From Callorhinus ursinus (Eukaryota; Chordata; Mammalia; Carnivora; Otariidae): 64,000 nt of DNA. The position numbers and the translations under genes were made by a program. The stretch lies in the NCBI RefSeq assembly GCF_003265705.1, contig NW_020312785.1, positions 25,804,400 through 25,868,399 on the forward strand, read 5' to 3'. Position 1 is the stretch's first letter. Every line of letters begins with the position of its first letter. Below are positions 49,976 through 62,364 of the stretch, piece after piece. A model generated the notes under the pieces. That model was given only the letters and a program-made list of their open reading frames with translations, was not told where the DNA came from and did not search any database.

Positions 49976-50763
49976 ACCATGTTACATTACCACTAATTCT
50001 GTTGCTAACTTGTTATCTGTTATCTTTAGCCAAAAAATAAATAAATAACAACACTAGCCAAAGGCATCTCCTATTTGATGACTTCTCATAGGAAAGCGAA
50101 CAACAACTAAAGATCACTTAACACATACAAGCATGTGCATACGTACATGTGCGTGTGTATGTGAGGTGTTATAACAATAACCTGACCCTCATCTACTGGG
50201 TTTATAAAATCAAACATTGAACTCTACTTAGGGATTTAACAGCCTATCCTTCATCTTTTCTAAGCTTGGGGAAAAAAATTTTTTTTCTGTTTCCCTTCCA
50301 GGGGTGAGAGGTGGCCTTTTTACTAATCTCCAAGAGTGCTTATGAATTAATTCAAACCTAGCAAAACCTTTCACTTGAAAGAATAGAGGTGGTTATGTTA
50401 TGGGACCTCTATTAAAGAAACAGAGGCTTTGAAGGTACTGCCCTGTCTCTACATGTTATTTATTCTTAGGAAGAGAACATCAAAACTGTTCCAATTCTTT
50501 TCAGAAAAAGTGCTTCTTTTATGTGTTTTATTTTGAGAACCAATCTGCCCAAATAACTTTAATCTTCTAAATCATTCTTAAAAACTTCTTAAAATGTAAA
50601 TTCTAAAATACTTTCTTTGGCAAAAAGGGGGAGGGGTTGCACGTTGGTGGGCTATCAAAGGAACCTCCAAATAGGGCAACCAGGGAGACAAATAAGAAAT
50701 ATTGCATAATTCAGACTTTATTGACCTAAATTTTGTAACTCATCAGTTTATAAACTTTCATTG
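49976..50763. other. Gene-free interval
   Basis: Short GT/TA-rich words lie at about 50125-50165. No gene or named repeat is seen. Confidence 0.5.
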
Positions 50764-50776
50764 AAAAATAAATGTG

Positions 50777-50984
50777 GGGGCATCTCAGGGGCTCAGTTGG
50801 TTGAGTGTCCAACTCTTGGTTTCAGCTCAGATCAGGATCTCAGGGTTGTGAGATGGAGCCCTGTATCAGGCTCCTTGCTCCGCAGGGAGGCAGCTTGAGA
50901 TTCTGTCTCTCCCTCTCCCTCTGCCCCCCCCCACTCGCACCTTCTCTCTCTCTCTCAAATAAACACATCTTTAAAAATTATTTA
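50777..50984 (+). mobile_element. CAN SINE, older subfamily
   Basis: Head 'catctcaggggctcagttggttgag', 'aactcttggtttcagctcag', CT-rich body with a C9 run, tail 'caaataaacacatcttt'. The perfect 13-bp duplication aaaaataaatgtg flanks it (50764-50776, 50985-50997). Confidence 0.95.
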
Positions 50985-50997
50985 AAAAATAAATGTG

Positions 50998-52559
50998 TAT
51001 AAAGAATTGAAATAAGATTTTTAAAAAAATACAGTTAACTGAAATTCATACTTAGGAAAATTTCCCAGATTCTAGGGCAGTTCTCTTTCAGTGGGAATTA
51101 TTTATTTTATTCCCATGTCTGAATGACACAAAAATCTCTACATGCCTAGTTTTAAACTGTGAGAAAAACATGAATACTTCTGTTTGATGCTAACCATAAC
51201 AAAAGGTAACTACTTTCCATTTTCAACATCAGATGTTTCCTTCTAGTTATGTCAAGTGTTTTGAGCAGTAAATCTGTACTCCTTCTGAAACTGAAAAGTA
51301 CCACCATCTCCTGGGTATTCACAAAAATTGCATAAATGATTACAGTGTTAGTTGTAACTCCCTGTACAGTCAATACAAACTTGGTGATTCTTCTGCTGGG
51401 AATACTCATCCCAGCAAGCAAAGAGGCAAAATTCAAACTCTTTATTGAGACTTTTCCAACTTTTTCAGCCAGCCCTAAAGTATAATGAAATGATTCTACA
51501 AGTTTCAACTAAACAAACACTTCTAAGCAAATCAGAGTATAAAAGGATCATTTTTAATCCTAAGACATTTTCAGGTCATGTAAAAATTGTTTGTCAAATA
51601 TAATTGTTCTCTGTCCCTTTTTAAACAGCATGATGTTTGGCTTTGAAATGTATTTGACTATAGTAAAATGACAGTACACAGCAATTTATATGTAGATTCT
51701 AAAATGGTGAGTACAAAGTCAGAACCTCAAAGAGAGCCTGCAAAATGTAATTTTAAACTGGAACAGAAGGAATCCTTGGTTTCTGCAATCTACTTACAGA
51801 GATTACTAGTAGAAATATAGTATATTATATTGTGAATATTCCAATAACTACTCCTAAAAATTGGCTAATATCTTTAAGCTTCCTTTCCCTACCTGGGAAG
51901 AAATCATTGCTTTTCAGGTATAAATTGTTTACAGAAAAACAATACTCTTTTCTTTTGCATTTAAAATCTTATAAATCACTTACATATGTATTTAAATGTT
52001 AAACTAACTAGTTTTTCAAAAGTTCACATTATGCTACTTGGTTTTTAAGAAAGACCTACATTACTACCTATTTTCACTAACCAAAAGAAATCCAAAGAGG
52101 ATTTCACTTTTACCAAAAAATGCAAAAAACAAAAGCAGAATTTAGTGTTTGTCTTGCAGCAATTCCTTATAGAGGCAGCATATACCCAGCAGGAAAAGTG
52201 GGCCCACCAAGCTCCTTCCCTGGGAAATACCCTCAGCATCTCAGCATCAAGCCACCATGGCTTTCAACCGTGTCTGTGAGCATCTGTGCTTTATCTCAAA
52301 TTGTTTTGTACCTCCATTAGCAAAATGTATCCTAAGATATCAGAAAAGTCTAAGAGAGGTTATTTTGGGGGACTGGGAATGCTCAAAAAAATGTCCATAA
52401 AAATTAATGCTCTTTGTTTCTTTGCTTTATGCTATTTTGACTTACAAAAGGTTTTACAGCAACACCACCTTCAGAGAGAGAGGCATCCTATAGATAAACA
52501 TATAAAATATATCATGTATATAATACATCATATATACATACCGTGAAGAAATTTCAGTC
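50998..52559. other. Gene-free interval
   Basis: Unique-looking AT-rich DNA with a TA-rich run at about 52498-52540. The 118-codon minus frame at 51152-51508 has no recognisable features. Confidence 0.5.
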
Positions 52560-52936
52560 TAAAATGGAACAGGAGGATATGAAATGGAGAATCTCCCACA
52601 TACACCTTATAGAAGAAAAGAACTTAAGAACTGAGAGACTGATTTCTTATAAATGCCTGATTTAGAGAAAACTGAGACTTGCCTTCCTACCAATAAACAT
52701 CTGCCAGGAATCTCTCCCCATCCTCAAGCCAATGAGCTTACTGCTGGGACTCCAGCTGGACTTCTATCTTTTTGCTATCCTTGCCCATAAATACAGCCAC
52801 CACAAACTCGGCAGTGGATTGACCTGTAGCTTGCTACAGCATGCATTTCCTAAACTGCAATTCCTCTGCCATTCCCAAATAAACTCAGTTTCTCACTTGA
52901 CCTTGCCTCAGTTTGCCTCTTTATTTTGGTTTACAA
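52560..52936 (+). mobile_element. Probable solo LTR, sense
   Basis: Spaced as in an LTR: 'caagccaatgagcttactg', a TATA-like cccataaatac (about 52787), then AAATAAA near 52878, 'ctcagtttctcacttgacc' and an end 'ctctttattttggtttaca'. The 5' edge is uncertain. No internal retroviral frame follows. Confidence 0.4.
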
Positions 52937-52979
52937 TACATATGTATAAAATTTAGAACTCAAAACAAAGTTCTTTGTG

Positions 52980-53130
52980 CCAGATATTATTAACCACGTG
53001 TTCATATGAGGAATCTAATGCTTATGATAATAAATTATCCAAAGTAACATAATTAGCAAAAAGTTGAACTCAGGGCAAATTTAATCCTTTAGAGTAGAAG
53101 TCCCATGCACTTTCCAGTACACCAAGAAAG
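52980..53130 (+). repeat. MIR-like fragment
   Basis: 'gccagatattattaaccacgtg', 'aaattatccaaagtaacataattagcaaaaagttgaactcagggc' and 'agtagaagtcccatgcac' follow the MIR tail loosely. Confidence 0.5.
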
Positions 53131-53212
53131 GAAAAATATCCTAGAACTATTATTTAAAAAGGCACCATACAACTCAAACACTGAACACTAGAATGCAATA
53201 CTTAGGGTTTCT

Positions 53213-53416
53213 TTTTTTAATTTTTTTTAAAGATTTTTATTTATTTGTCAGAGAAACAGAAAGAGAACATACAAGCAGGGGGAGTACAGCAGGCAGAGGG
53301 AGAAGCAGTTTCCCCGCTGAGCAAAGAGCCCGATGCAGGACTCGATCCCAGGGTCCTGGGATCAAGACCGGAGCCAGAGGCAGACACTTAACCAACTAAG
53401 CCACCCAGGGGTCCCT
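53213..53416 (-). mobile_element. CAN SINE, antisense
   Basis: It reads reversed: T-run, 'aaagatttttatttatttgtcagag', 'gggagaagcag', 'ggactcgatcccagggtcctggg', 'cttaaccaactaagccacccaggg'. The 16-bp duplication with one mismatch aatacttagggtttct / aatgcttagggtttct flanks it (53197-53212, 53417-53432). Confidence 0.95.
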
Positions 53417-53432
53417 AATGCTTAGGGTTTCT

Positions 53433-54500
53433 GATGGCTGAAATATCCTGGTGAGGGTACCTATTTTTCTACAACCTTACCATTCCTACCTTCAACCTGA
53501 AGTGATTAGTCAGAAAGGTATATGAGATAAGTAAATTCTTAAAACAAACCATCAGGTGAAACTGCCTAAGTGATACTCTCCGAGGTTAATTATCACTCCT
53601 AGGGAAAGACTAGAATCCCAGAAGGGATTTGAACACCCTAATATATCATAGATTAAACTCACACCTTTGAAATTGCAATGATTTTCTCCACCCAAAGATA
53701 AGCTAAATGGCAGAACACCAGAAGAAACAAAAATAGAAACTGGATTTACCATTCTTTTAAAATAAAAGAATTTACTCTGCAAGCCTTTTACTTAATCACC
53801 TCCCATTGAAGAATATAAAGCTCCTAAGTACTGCAATGCAAGTCATCTTCAAAAAATTCCAAAATACGCCCTGGTTTCAGGACATACCATAAGTTTCACA
53901 TTATTCATCATCTTTGCTATTAGAAGTTGTATTCTCATCTATTAGATCATCAGCCAGATGACATTTATCACTCAGCCACTGTTCACTTTAGAACAACGTA
54001 TGGATATCTTTCCCAGCTGGCCAAAAAGAAAGAGATCTAAGACATCCGAAAAAATGCTGGAGCAGCAATGTATTTGAAAATGTACCAACAGTTTGACAAT
54101 TCCTAAAGTTGTGTGATGATTCTGGTAATAGCCAAGATGAAGTAAACTCACTAGAGCCTTCAGCTCCCAATGAAAGTAATGGAAACTCTGTGCAGAATAC
54201 ACAGAGAAACCATGTAAAGACTCTAAAAATAAACAATAACCAACTGAGGAGGGATGTCAAAACTTGAAGAAAGTCCAGCATAGTGATGAGTTAGTGGTTT
54301 TTCCCCCCTCCTTTATCTCCCATGTTTGATGTGAGAGCAAGCTGAGCCCCATAACTGCACAGAGGATCAACTGCACGTTGACAGGAAAATCTCCCAGAGA
54401 AACTCTATTTTCAAAGTAATAAGACTGGGAAAAGTAAACTCTTGAGCTGGAGAAAGCAGGAGGGACAATCTGGTAGGTTTTGTTGTTGTTTTGGTTTGTC
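53433..54500. other. Gene-free interval
   Basis: No repeat or gene recognised. Minus frames at 53972-54281 have no family features. Confidence 0.5.
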
Positions 54501-54503
54501 TTT

Positions 54504-54565
54504 GGTGTGTGTGTTTGTGTGTATGTATGTATGTATGTATGTATGTATGTGTGTGTGTGTGTGTT
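54504..54565. repeat. (TG)n/(TATG)n microsatellite
   Basis: GT units, then about seven GTAT units, then GT units again. The frames through it (repeated CMYV or HIHT) are artefacts. Confidence 0.96.
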
Positions 54566-54654
54566 TTATTTGTTTCTTTCCTACACCTGCTCTGAACTCA
54601 GCCAATGTTAACTGGTTACAGCAGGAGACACACCTGAAGCCTTAAGAGAAATTG

Positions 54655-55482
54655 CTGATAGGAATGTAAAGTGGTCCAACCACTCTGGAAAGCAGTATGC
54701 CATTTTCTTACAAAACTGAACTTGTGCTTACCATACAACTCAGCATTTGTACTCTTTGAGTAATCATCCCAGAGAACTACATTCACACAAAACCTTGCAC
54801 AGGGATATTTGTAACAGCTTTGTTCATAATAGCCCTGATGTGGAAACAACCCAAATACCTTTCAAAAGAAGAATAGTTACACTGTGACACATCCTTACCA
54901 AGAACACTACTCCGTAATAAAAAGGAGAAAAAAAAAAAAAGTAAATGCAACAACCTGGATGGAACTCAAGGAATTATGCAGGGTGAAAAAGACAATCTCA
55001 AAAAGTCACATACTGCATAATTTCACTCATGTAACATGTCTTAAATGACAAACTATAGAAATGGAAAGCAGATTAGCAGTTGATCGAGGTTAGGCAGCAA
55101 GTGGATAGGGGGACTGAAGATGGTGGCTGTGACTATGTAAGGGGTAGATGACCCAGGGGTAGATGACCAATCCTTATCATACAATTGTTCTGTATCGTAA
55201 GTATTATGGTAGTCACACAAATCTACACACATGATAAAATTGCCTAGAACTAAGCACACACTCACACACACACACACAAACACACACAGAAATCAGTGCC
55301 TGTAAAACTGGTGATATCTGAATAAGTCAGTAGATTGCATCCATTGCCTAATTGTGATATTGTTACTCTAGTTATAAAAAAATGTTTCTATTGGGGAAAA
55401 CTAGATCAAAGGTCTATGGCATCTCACTAAGTTATTTCTTATCCTGCCTGTGAATGTACAATTGTATCAAAATAAAAAGTAA
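54655..55482 (+). mobile_element. Old L1 3' end, sense
   Basis: 'aggaatgtaaagtggtccaaccactctggaaagcag', 'gggatatttgtaacagctttgttcataatagcc', 'caacctggatggaactcaagg' and the 3' UTR end 'aatgtacaattgtatcaaaataaaaagta' mark the end of ORF2 and the 3' UTR. A (CA)n tract at about 55252-55287 lies inside. It is diverged and non-functional. Confidence 0.85.
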
Positions 55483-55539
55483 GAAGACAAAACACAAAAA
55501 CCCTGAGAGAAATCCTATCTAGGTATACAAAGCTAAAAT

Positions 55540-56175
55540 TTCCCTTTGAGCATTGCCTTTGCTGCATCCCATAAATTTGAGTAGCTGTATTTTCATTTTT
55601 ATTTGTCTCTAAGTATTTTCTAATTTCCTTTGTGATTTTTAATTTGCTCGTTTGTTGTTTAAGAGTGTGTTGTTTGATGGCTGCCAAAGGGGAGCAGGAG
55701 GGTGGATGGGAAAAATGGGTGAAGGAGAGTGGGAGGTACAGGCTTCCAATTATGGAATGAATAAGACACAGGGATAAAAGGTACAACATGGAAAATATAG
55801 TCAATGGTATTGTAATAGTAGATGCTGACAGATGGAAGCTACACTTGTGAGCATAGCATGATGTACAGACTTGTTGAATCACTGTGTCCTACACCTGAAA
55901 CTAATGTAACATTGTGTGTCATCTATACTTTAATAATAATAATAAAAGATGGAACAATGGTTCTAAAAATATGTGTTGTTTGATTTTCACATACTCTGTT
56001 AATTTTCCAGTTTTCCTTCTGTTATTGAACTCTAACTTCATTGCAGTCAGAGAAAATACTTGGTAAGAGTTCAATCTTTTAAAATGTATTGAAACTTATT
56101 TTGTGGCTTAATATTTAATCTGTCTTTAACACTGTATTTGAAGTGATTTTCTTGTGACAGCATCTATTTTATCCA
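55540..56175 (-). mobile_element. L1 ORF2 fragment, antisense, with nested insertion
   Basis: The + strand is reversed ORF2: 'gctgcatcccataaatttg', 'tttgtgatttttaatttgctcg', then after the nested element 'ccagttttccttctgttattgaactctaacttcattgcagtcagag'. A sense L1 3' end is inserted at 55679-55971. Confidence 0.8.
55679..55971 (+). mobile_element. L1 3' end nested in the antisense L1
   Basis: The L1 3' UTR ending is 'gaatcactgtgtcctacacctgaaactaatgtaacattgtgtgtc' then 'tactttaataataataataaaag'. The perfect 13-bp duplication tgtgttgtttgat flanks it (55666-55678, 55972-55984). It is a heavily 5'-truncated copy of about 290 bp. Confidence 0.9.
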
Positions 56176-56771
56176 ATTGACACTGTCTCTTAATGGTGTG
56201 TGTTTCATGCACTTCCATTTATTACAAGCCAATCTTCTAATTCACATGGAATTGCAAGAGCCCTGAAAGCTAAAAGAATCTTGAAAGAAGAATAAACCTG
56301 AAGGGATCAGCTTCTCGGCTTCAAAACCTACTACAGAGCTATACTAATCAAAAATTAGTGTGATACTAGCATAAGGATAGATATATAAACAAATGGAATA
56401 GGACAGAGAGTGTCTAGAAATAACTGTGACTTTATAGCTAATTGATCTTTCACAAAATTGCCAAGTCCATTCAATGGGGAAAGAAGAGTCTCTTCAATAG
56501 ATGATTTTGAGATGACTGAATTTTCACATGCAAGAGAATGAAACTAGACCCCTACTTCACAACACATACTGTAAAAAAATTAACTAAACTTTAATCAATG
56601 ACCTAAATATAAGAACTAAAACTATAAAACCCTTAGAAGAAAACATAGAGATAAAACCTCATGACCTTGTATTTGGCAACGGATTCTTAACACGACACCA
56701 AAAGGGTGAGTAACAAAAGACAAAGAAATCAGGAATTTGGACCTTATCATAATTTAAAATTTTTGTGCATC

Positions 56772-56960
56772 GGGCGCCTGGGTGGCTCAGTCGTTAAGCG
56801 TCTGCCTTCGGCTCAGGTCATGATCCCAGGTTCCTGGGATCGAGTCCCACATCAGGCTCCCTGCTCCGCGGGAAGCCTGCTTCTCCCTCTCCCACTCCCC
56901 CTGCTTATGTTCCTGCTCTCGCTATCTCTCTCTGTCAAATAAATAAAATTAAAAAAAAAA
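56772..56960 (+). mobile_element. CAN SINE, second young subfamily
   Basis: A near-consensus head 'gggcgcctgggtggctcagt', 'ctccgcgggaagcctgc' and 'tcccactccccctgctta' body with A-run. The duplication aaatttttgtgcatc / aaattttgtgcatc flanks it (one-base indel; ends 56771 and 56974). Confidence 0.96.
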
Positions 56961-57274
56961 AAATTTTGTGCATCAAAGGACATTATCCAAAATTTCTGTG
57001 CATCAAAGGACATTACTTAAAAAATAGAAAATTTTGCAATCATATATCTGAAAAGGATTTAGTATTCATGACATGTAAAGAAATCCTAAAATCCCAAGAA
57101 TAACAAAAAACAAGCAACTGAATTAAAAAATGGGCAATGGGTTTGAATAGTCACTTTTTCCAAAAAAGACATACAAATGGTCAATAAGCACATGAAAAGA
57201 TGCTCAATATCATTAGTCATTAAGGAAATGCAAATCACAACCATGATAGGATAGCTATCATGCAGACAAGAAAA

Positions 57275-57340
57275 AAAAGGGAAGGGAAGGGAAGGAAGAG
57301 GAGGGAAGGAAAGGGAGGGAAGGAAGGGGAGGGAAGGGAA
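57275..57340. repeat. (GGGAA)n purine tract
   Basis: Imperfect GGGAA/GGAAG units, all purine on the + strand. It is inside the L1 remnant and reads as lysine/glycine-rich in one frame (artefact). Confidence 0.93.
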
Positions 57341-57895
57341 ACAAGTGTTGCTGAGAATGTCAAGAAAATGGCATCTTTGTACATGGCCAGTAAGAATGTA
57401 ACATGGTGTAGCTGCTGTAGAAGCAGCGAATTCCTCAGAAAGATAAACATGGAAGTGCCTCATAATCTAGCAATTCCATTCTTAGGTATAAACCCCAAAG
57501 AACTGAGAGCAGGCACTCATGCAGATATTTGTGTATCATGTTCAATTATTCACAATAGCCAAAAGGTGGAAATTACCAAAGGGTACATTGATAGAATGGA
57601 TAACAAAATGTGGTATATACATGCAACGGTGTATTATTCAGCCATAATGAAGAGTGAAGTTCTGATACATGCTAAACATGGATGAACCTTGAAAACGTCA
57701 CACTAAGTGAAATAAGCCAAACACAAAAGGAAAATACTGTATAATTCCATTTATATAAACTATCTAGGATTTCCTAGAGACAGAGATTAGAGCTTACCAG
57801 GGACTGGGAAGAGGAAAAATAGAATGTTATATTTTTTAACCAACTAAATGATCAACTTATGGGATTCAATAATTTCCAAAGAAGCTGCCATTTTT

Positions 57896-58087
57896 TTTAA
57901 AGATTTATTATTTATTTATTTGAGAGAGAGAGAATGAGAGATAGAGAGCACGAGAGGGAAGAGGGTCAGAGGGAGAAGCAGACTCCCCACTGAGCAGGGA
58001 GCCCGATGTGGGACTCGATCCCAGGACTCCAGGATCATGACCTGAGCCGAAGGCAGTCGCTTAACCAACTGAGCCACTCAGGCACCC
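57896..58087 (-). mobile_element. CAN SINE, antisense, young subfamily
   Basis: It reads reversed: 'aaagatttattatttatttatttgagag', 'gggagaagcagactcccc', 'gactcgatcccaggactcc', 'cttaaccaactgagccactcagg'. The 16-bp duplication agaagctgccattttt flanks it (57880-57895, 58088-58103). Confidence 0.96.
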
Positions 58088-58103
58088 AGAAGCTGCCATT
58101 TTT

Positions 58104-60422
58104 GTGTGATGTTCTTTTTATTTTACTGGGATTGTTTCCTTATAATTTGAAAATATTTCCAAATTGTATGAAAAAAATGTAAGTGCTTCATTTGTGCGGA
58201 CCCTGGCTATCCATCCAGGTTATAACTATAATTTACAGAACATGCACCAGTATAGCATTCATGAAAATTGAACAAGAATATTAAGCACCTCATCAAGTAG
58301 AAGGAATTTCATGATCTTCTGATGGAATGGGTTGGCTCAATCTTTAACAATGGACAAGCCAAGCCCATCATTATATTTAAACCTTTACTTTGCCTCAGGT
58401 TCAATTCTGTTCCTGGTAAAGGACATTGGCCATTGGTCTTCTGAGCCCTGCTATTAATCATTTCCGAAGTTATGCCACTAAAATTTTTAGTAATTTTCCT
58501 AGGATTGAAGAAGTGCTCTCTTTTTTTTTCCACTAAGATATAACTCTAGCTATCTTCTTTATTCTGTTTCTTCCTGAAGATTCATGAATCACATTATCTG
58601 TAACTATTGCTGATTTTTTGTATTAGAAGTAATCATTTTTCTCCCAATGTATTTTTAATAAGTCCAATAGTGAGCAGTATTATCATTTCAGTTCTTTCAA
58701 AGTGACTAAAGTGAATAGCGGTTCTGCATAACTGTCTCTCAGACTTTTGAGTTCTTTACCTGACTATGACTTCAGCTGCTAGTAACTTCCAAGACACACC
58801 CTTTTTTTTCAGAGAATCGGTCCACATTCCAACTCTCAATGCCGCCAGCACCCCCTGCCTGTACTACTCATGCAGAATTCCTCTAGAACTGCCCCCTTGT
58901 ATTTGATGTTTCTAAATATACCAAGATATGCAAAAGTTCAGAATCAACAACACCCATTCTTTATGAACCACGATTCCTGATCTCCCGAAATGAAACAAAA
59001 ACCAAACAAACTGTTTTATAACTCAGAGAATTGCACTGAAGTCACAAATGCTCCATTCAGTGCCATGTGGAAACATCACTTTCACTACTGGTATCACAAT
59101 AATCATACAAAATGAGATTTGTAGTTATAGGTACGCACTTGGATGCTCTATAGTAAGTATGCCATCTTTATGATATCCCATTGGAAAGAAAACTCATGTG
59201 TATTTCCAGTATGTAAGATTGCTTTTATTTGAAACATTGTTCACTGAGCTGAAACTCTGCACTGTGATTTATTGTACTTCATATCTGGATTTTACAGTTA
59301 TAATCTAATGGTAATTGAAGCAGAGTTACCTACATGCACTAAAGCCCTTGTAATATTTTCCCCTGTGTTCTGAGGCAAGGCCTATTACAATCTATTTACA
59401 TCTTACATTTGAAACCTTTTAAGTTATGCATTACATATTCACATGTTTTAAATTATCCACATCTACTTGAAATAATGTTGACAAATCTTATGGTTTCTCT
59501 TGGGTCCTTAATAGATCTTCCTCCTCCCCATCATCAGGGTTTAAACAAAGGTCCATTGGTAAAAAAGATGTTTATATTCTTTCCGCATTTGTCATGCATG
59601 GACACACGTACGCCATGGCTCTATGAGGTGTAAATGTAAAATAAAAGAGGATTTAATGGGGAAACTCACAAGCAGAGAGGCAGCAGAGTGCATGACTCCT
59701 CCATCCTCTCGGCATTGAGTAGAGGGGCATGCTTGGATAGAGCACAGCTGGACAGCCTTTGAGCTTAGCTTCCGGTATCAGGCTGTTTTACTACTGGGCT
59801 AATTCAAAACTGCTGTGCTAGCGGCTTGCTAAGCTACCAAAAGGAGAGTGTGAGTTGGTGGGGGAGGGGGAGAATGAGCCCCAGAACCATCCAAATTTGT
59901 CTCTTTTCAGTCCACCCCCTGCCCTTGGTGGCTCATAAAGTGTGAGTCTTTCCATTAGCTCTCATGGATTCTGGTTCACAGTGATTCTCACATAATTGTC
60001 TGGGAGGTCTCCTGCAGCTGGGACAGATAGCAAGCCACTGCTTGAAACAATTGTGAAAGACAATTTCAGCCTTTTCATCCGTATTTGAAATAGGAAATCC
60101 ACATACACCAGATACTTTCTGGGGTCAGAGGTGTTCATGCATGACTAATTAAGGTCTGTCATTCCTCTTGGTTTATCAGTTAGGCTGCATATCCACTTAA
60201 AAAAATTACAAGATCTTCCAAAATTCAGGAATTACCCTTTTGTTATCAAATGCAACTTCTGGGCATAGAAGAAAGTTTTTGTACAACCATAAGAGGCAAA
60301 ATCACTATCCAGAATTCTTTCTTTCCAGATGTCCTCAATCTGGACTATGTACGCCACCCATCCATTCACCAAGGTCATAAACTGTCCATCCATATACCAT
60401 TGCCAAAGCAAACGCAAATCTT
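58104..60422. other. Gene-free interval, unassigned
   Basis: The second part (59640-60420) is less AT-rich and could be an old ERV or LTR remnant, but I cannot match it to a family. No coding frame is supported. Confidence 0.4.
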
Positions 60423-60439
60423 AAAAATACTGAAGATGG

Positions 60440-60632
60440 GGTGCCTGGGTGGCTCAGTTGGTTAAGCGACTGCCTTCGGCTCAGGTCATGATCCTGGAGT
60501 CCCGGGATCGAGTCCCACATCGGGCTCCCTGCTCAGCAGGGTGTCTGCTTCTCCCTCTGACCCTCTCCCCTCTCATGCTCTCTCTCTATCTCATTCTCTC
60601 TCTCAAATAAATAAATAAAAAATCTTAAAAAA
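60440..60632 (+). mobile_element. CAN SINE, young subfamily
   Basis: A near-consensus 'ctgaccctctcccctctcatgc' copy with tail AAATAAATAAATAAAAAATCTT and an A-run. The perfect 17-bp duplication aaaaatactgaagatgg flanks it (60423-60439, 60633-60649). Confidence 0.97.
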
Positions 60633-60649
60633 AAAAATACTGAAGATGG

Positions 60650-62126
60650 CCAAAATGTTCCTCTTCAAACATACCCGCTTACCCCCACGACTCCTGGGTG
60701 CACTGTCGTTCAGCCTCAGCAAAGTAGATGCAACAGTACACTCTTAACAAGCAGCAGGCAGCCCAGCTAGATAGAATTAATTAATACAACTCTTCTAAAC
60801 TCTTCCCATGGTGCATTATCATCAGTTATCCTGGTTCTATTCTACTTGTTAAAATAACTAAGGAAAACCATTCAGTGGGAGCATGACGGTGGATATAGGG
60901 ACCTACTGTAAGGGGTCTTAGAGTTGAAGACAGAAACTGAACTCAACTCCAAATACAGCACTGGTAGCCAAAGAACAGGGTGCAGGTCAGTGGATAAATT
61001 ATCATGAGCAAGGGGGGATTCTGGCTGAACCATCTAACAGGATTCTTGCTGAAGGCAGGCCAGTGTGATCAGAAACTACCTAGAGAATAGTAGAGGATAA
61101 AGAACCTGATTAGTTATTGAGGGTGATAGGATATGGAAAAAAACATTTTTTTTTAATCTGTAGAAGTAAATTTTTAATGGCCAGCTAATTATATCACTAT
61201 ATTTTTGTGGCAGTATAGTAGTCATTTAAGCAGTTGAAAATGGAAGATATACAAAGATTAAATTACAACATGGTAAATTAACTAAATACTTGTTTGTTTT
61301 TTTAAGATTTTATTTATTTGTCAGAGAGAGAGATATTTGATTTTTATACAAATAAATGTCAGCCTCACTGTTGACATGTGATACTGTTATAATACAAGAG
61401 ATAAACCTATAAGTCTACAGAATAAGTCATCTGTAATTAAGAAACAAAGTTAAAAAGAGCACGTTAAACAAAATTCTGGGACTAGCATGTTAGAATTGTT
61501 AAGTAGCAACAATTATATTCACTCAGCTCCTGTGTATTTCAAATTTTACAGTTGGTGAGATAAACCAACCTAGCAGGATTCTTGCTAAAAATGGACAACA
61601 CAAGAAACAAACATGTTAGTCCAAAAATGGAAGTGTAGTTGAAAAGTTCAAGGAAGCCTGAGTAACCTGTGGCCCAGCAGAGGCCCTCTGTCATAAACCA
61701 CACATCTGTGTAGATAAATTTGTCCATTTCAGGAACGCTGCTCTCTGATCAGGAGAACTAAAATTTATCTGATAGCATAGAACCACTAATGTTGTGGTTA
61801 TTAACAACTGCTCCCACTAAGTTTGGCAGATGGCTATGGCATTCAATAGGATTTACCCACCTTGGGGGAGGGCTATGTTTTTTGTTTTGTTTTGTTTTGT
61901 TTGTTTAGTTGTTTTTAATCAGTGATTCACGCCCTTTCTTAAGGTGGAAAACCTTGTTGACAAGACTGCTACTACTAAAAAAAAAAAAAGAAAACCTCTA
62001 CTGAGCTAGTGAGCCATCTTGTGAGAAATGAGTGGCGAGTCCCCCATTCATGATGTTAACTAAGGCTCAGAAACCAAATAGCTCTTAACTGGATGTAGTA
62101 TGTTCATTTTTCAAAAGTTTATTTTT
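60650..62126. other. Gene-free interval with repeat traces
   Basis: A 20-bp-class similarity around 'caggattcttgct' occurs at 61037-61055 and 61572-61590. A (TTTTG)n tract lies at about 61880-61902 and an A-run at about 61978-61989. A tail-only SINE remnant is listed at 61301. The rest is unassigned. Confidence 0.4.
61301..61337 (-). mobile_element. CAN SINE tail remnant, antisense
   Basis: Only the reversed tail 'ttaagattttatttatttgtcagagagagag' remains. The tRNA-like head is absent. Confidence 0.7.
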
Positions 62127-62140
62127 TATAAACTTATCTT

Positions 62141-62350
62141 TTTTGGGGGTGCCTGGTGGCTCAGTCAGTTGGGCATCTGCCTTCGGCTCAGGTCATGATT
62201 CTGGGTTCCTGGGATAGAGCCCCAGGTTTTGTTCTCTGCTCAGCACGGAGCCTGCTTCTCCCTCTCCCTCTGCCTGCCGCTCCACCTGCTTGTGCTCTCT
62301 CTCTCTCTCTGTCAAATAAATAAATAAAATATTTTAAAAAATGAAAAAAA
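62141..62350 (+). mobile_element. CAN SINE
   Basis: Head 'gggtgcctggtggctcagtcagt' (one g lost), body 'gcacggagcctgcttctccctctccctctgcc', tail CAAATAAATAAATAAAAT. The imperfect duplication tataaacttatctt / tataaacttttctt flanks it. Confidence 0.92.
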
Positions 62351-62364
62351 TATAAACTTTTCTT

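Larger units (their letters stand above)
56255..57880 (+). mobile_element. L1 3' half (ORF2 end and 3' UTR), sense
   Basis: 'aaacctactacagagctatactaatcaaaa', 'ggaataggacagagag', 'aaaacccttagaagaaaacatag' and 'aaatgcaaatcacaaccatgataggatagc' are the ORF2 C-terminal part. 'caacggtgtattattcagccataatgaag' and 'aatactgtataattccatttatataaac' mark the end. A SINE splits it at 56772-56960 and a GGGAA-rich tract lies at 57275-57340. The ORF is broken throughout. Confidence 0.85.

Noticed and set aside
54411..54645. Frames with HTHIHTYIHTYIH or CVCMYVCMYV runs
   Set aside because: Translation of a (TG)/(TATG) microsatellite on both strands.
55439..55882. 147-codon minus frame
   Set aside because: It spans the junction of two L1 fragments in opposite orientations.
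57086..57463. 125-codon minus frame
   Set aside because: It is the shadow of the same L1 and purine tract (poly-PSLPF run).
57260..57685. 141-codon + frame starting with a KKREGKGRK-like run
   Set aside because: It starts in the GGGAA tract and continues through decayed L1 ORF2 end and 3' UTR.
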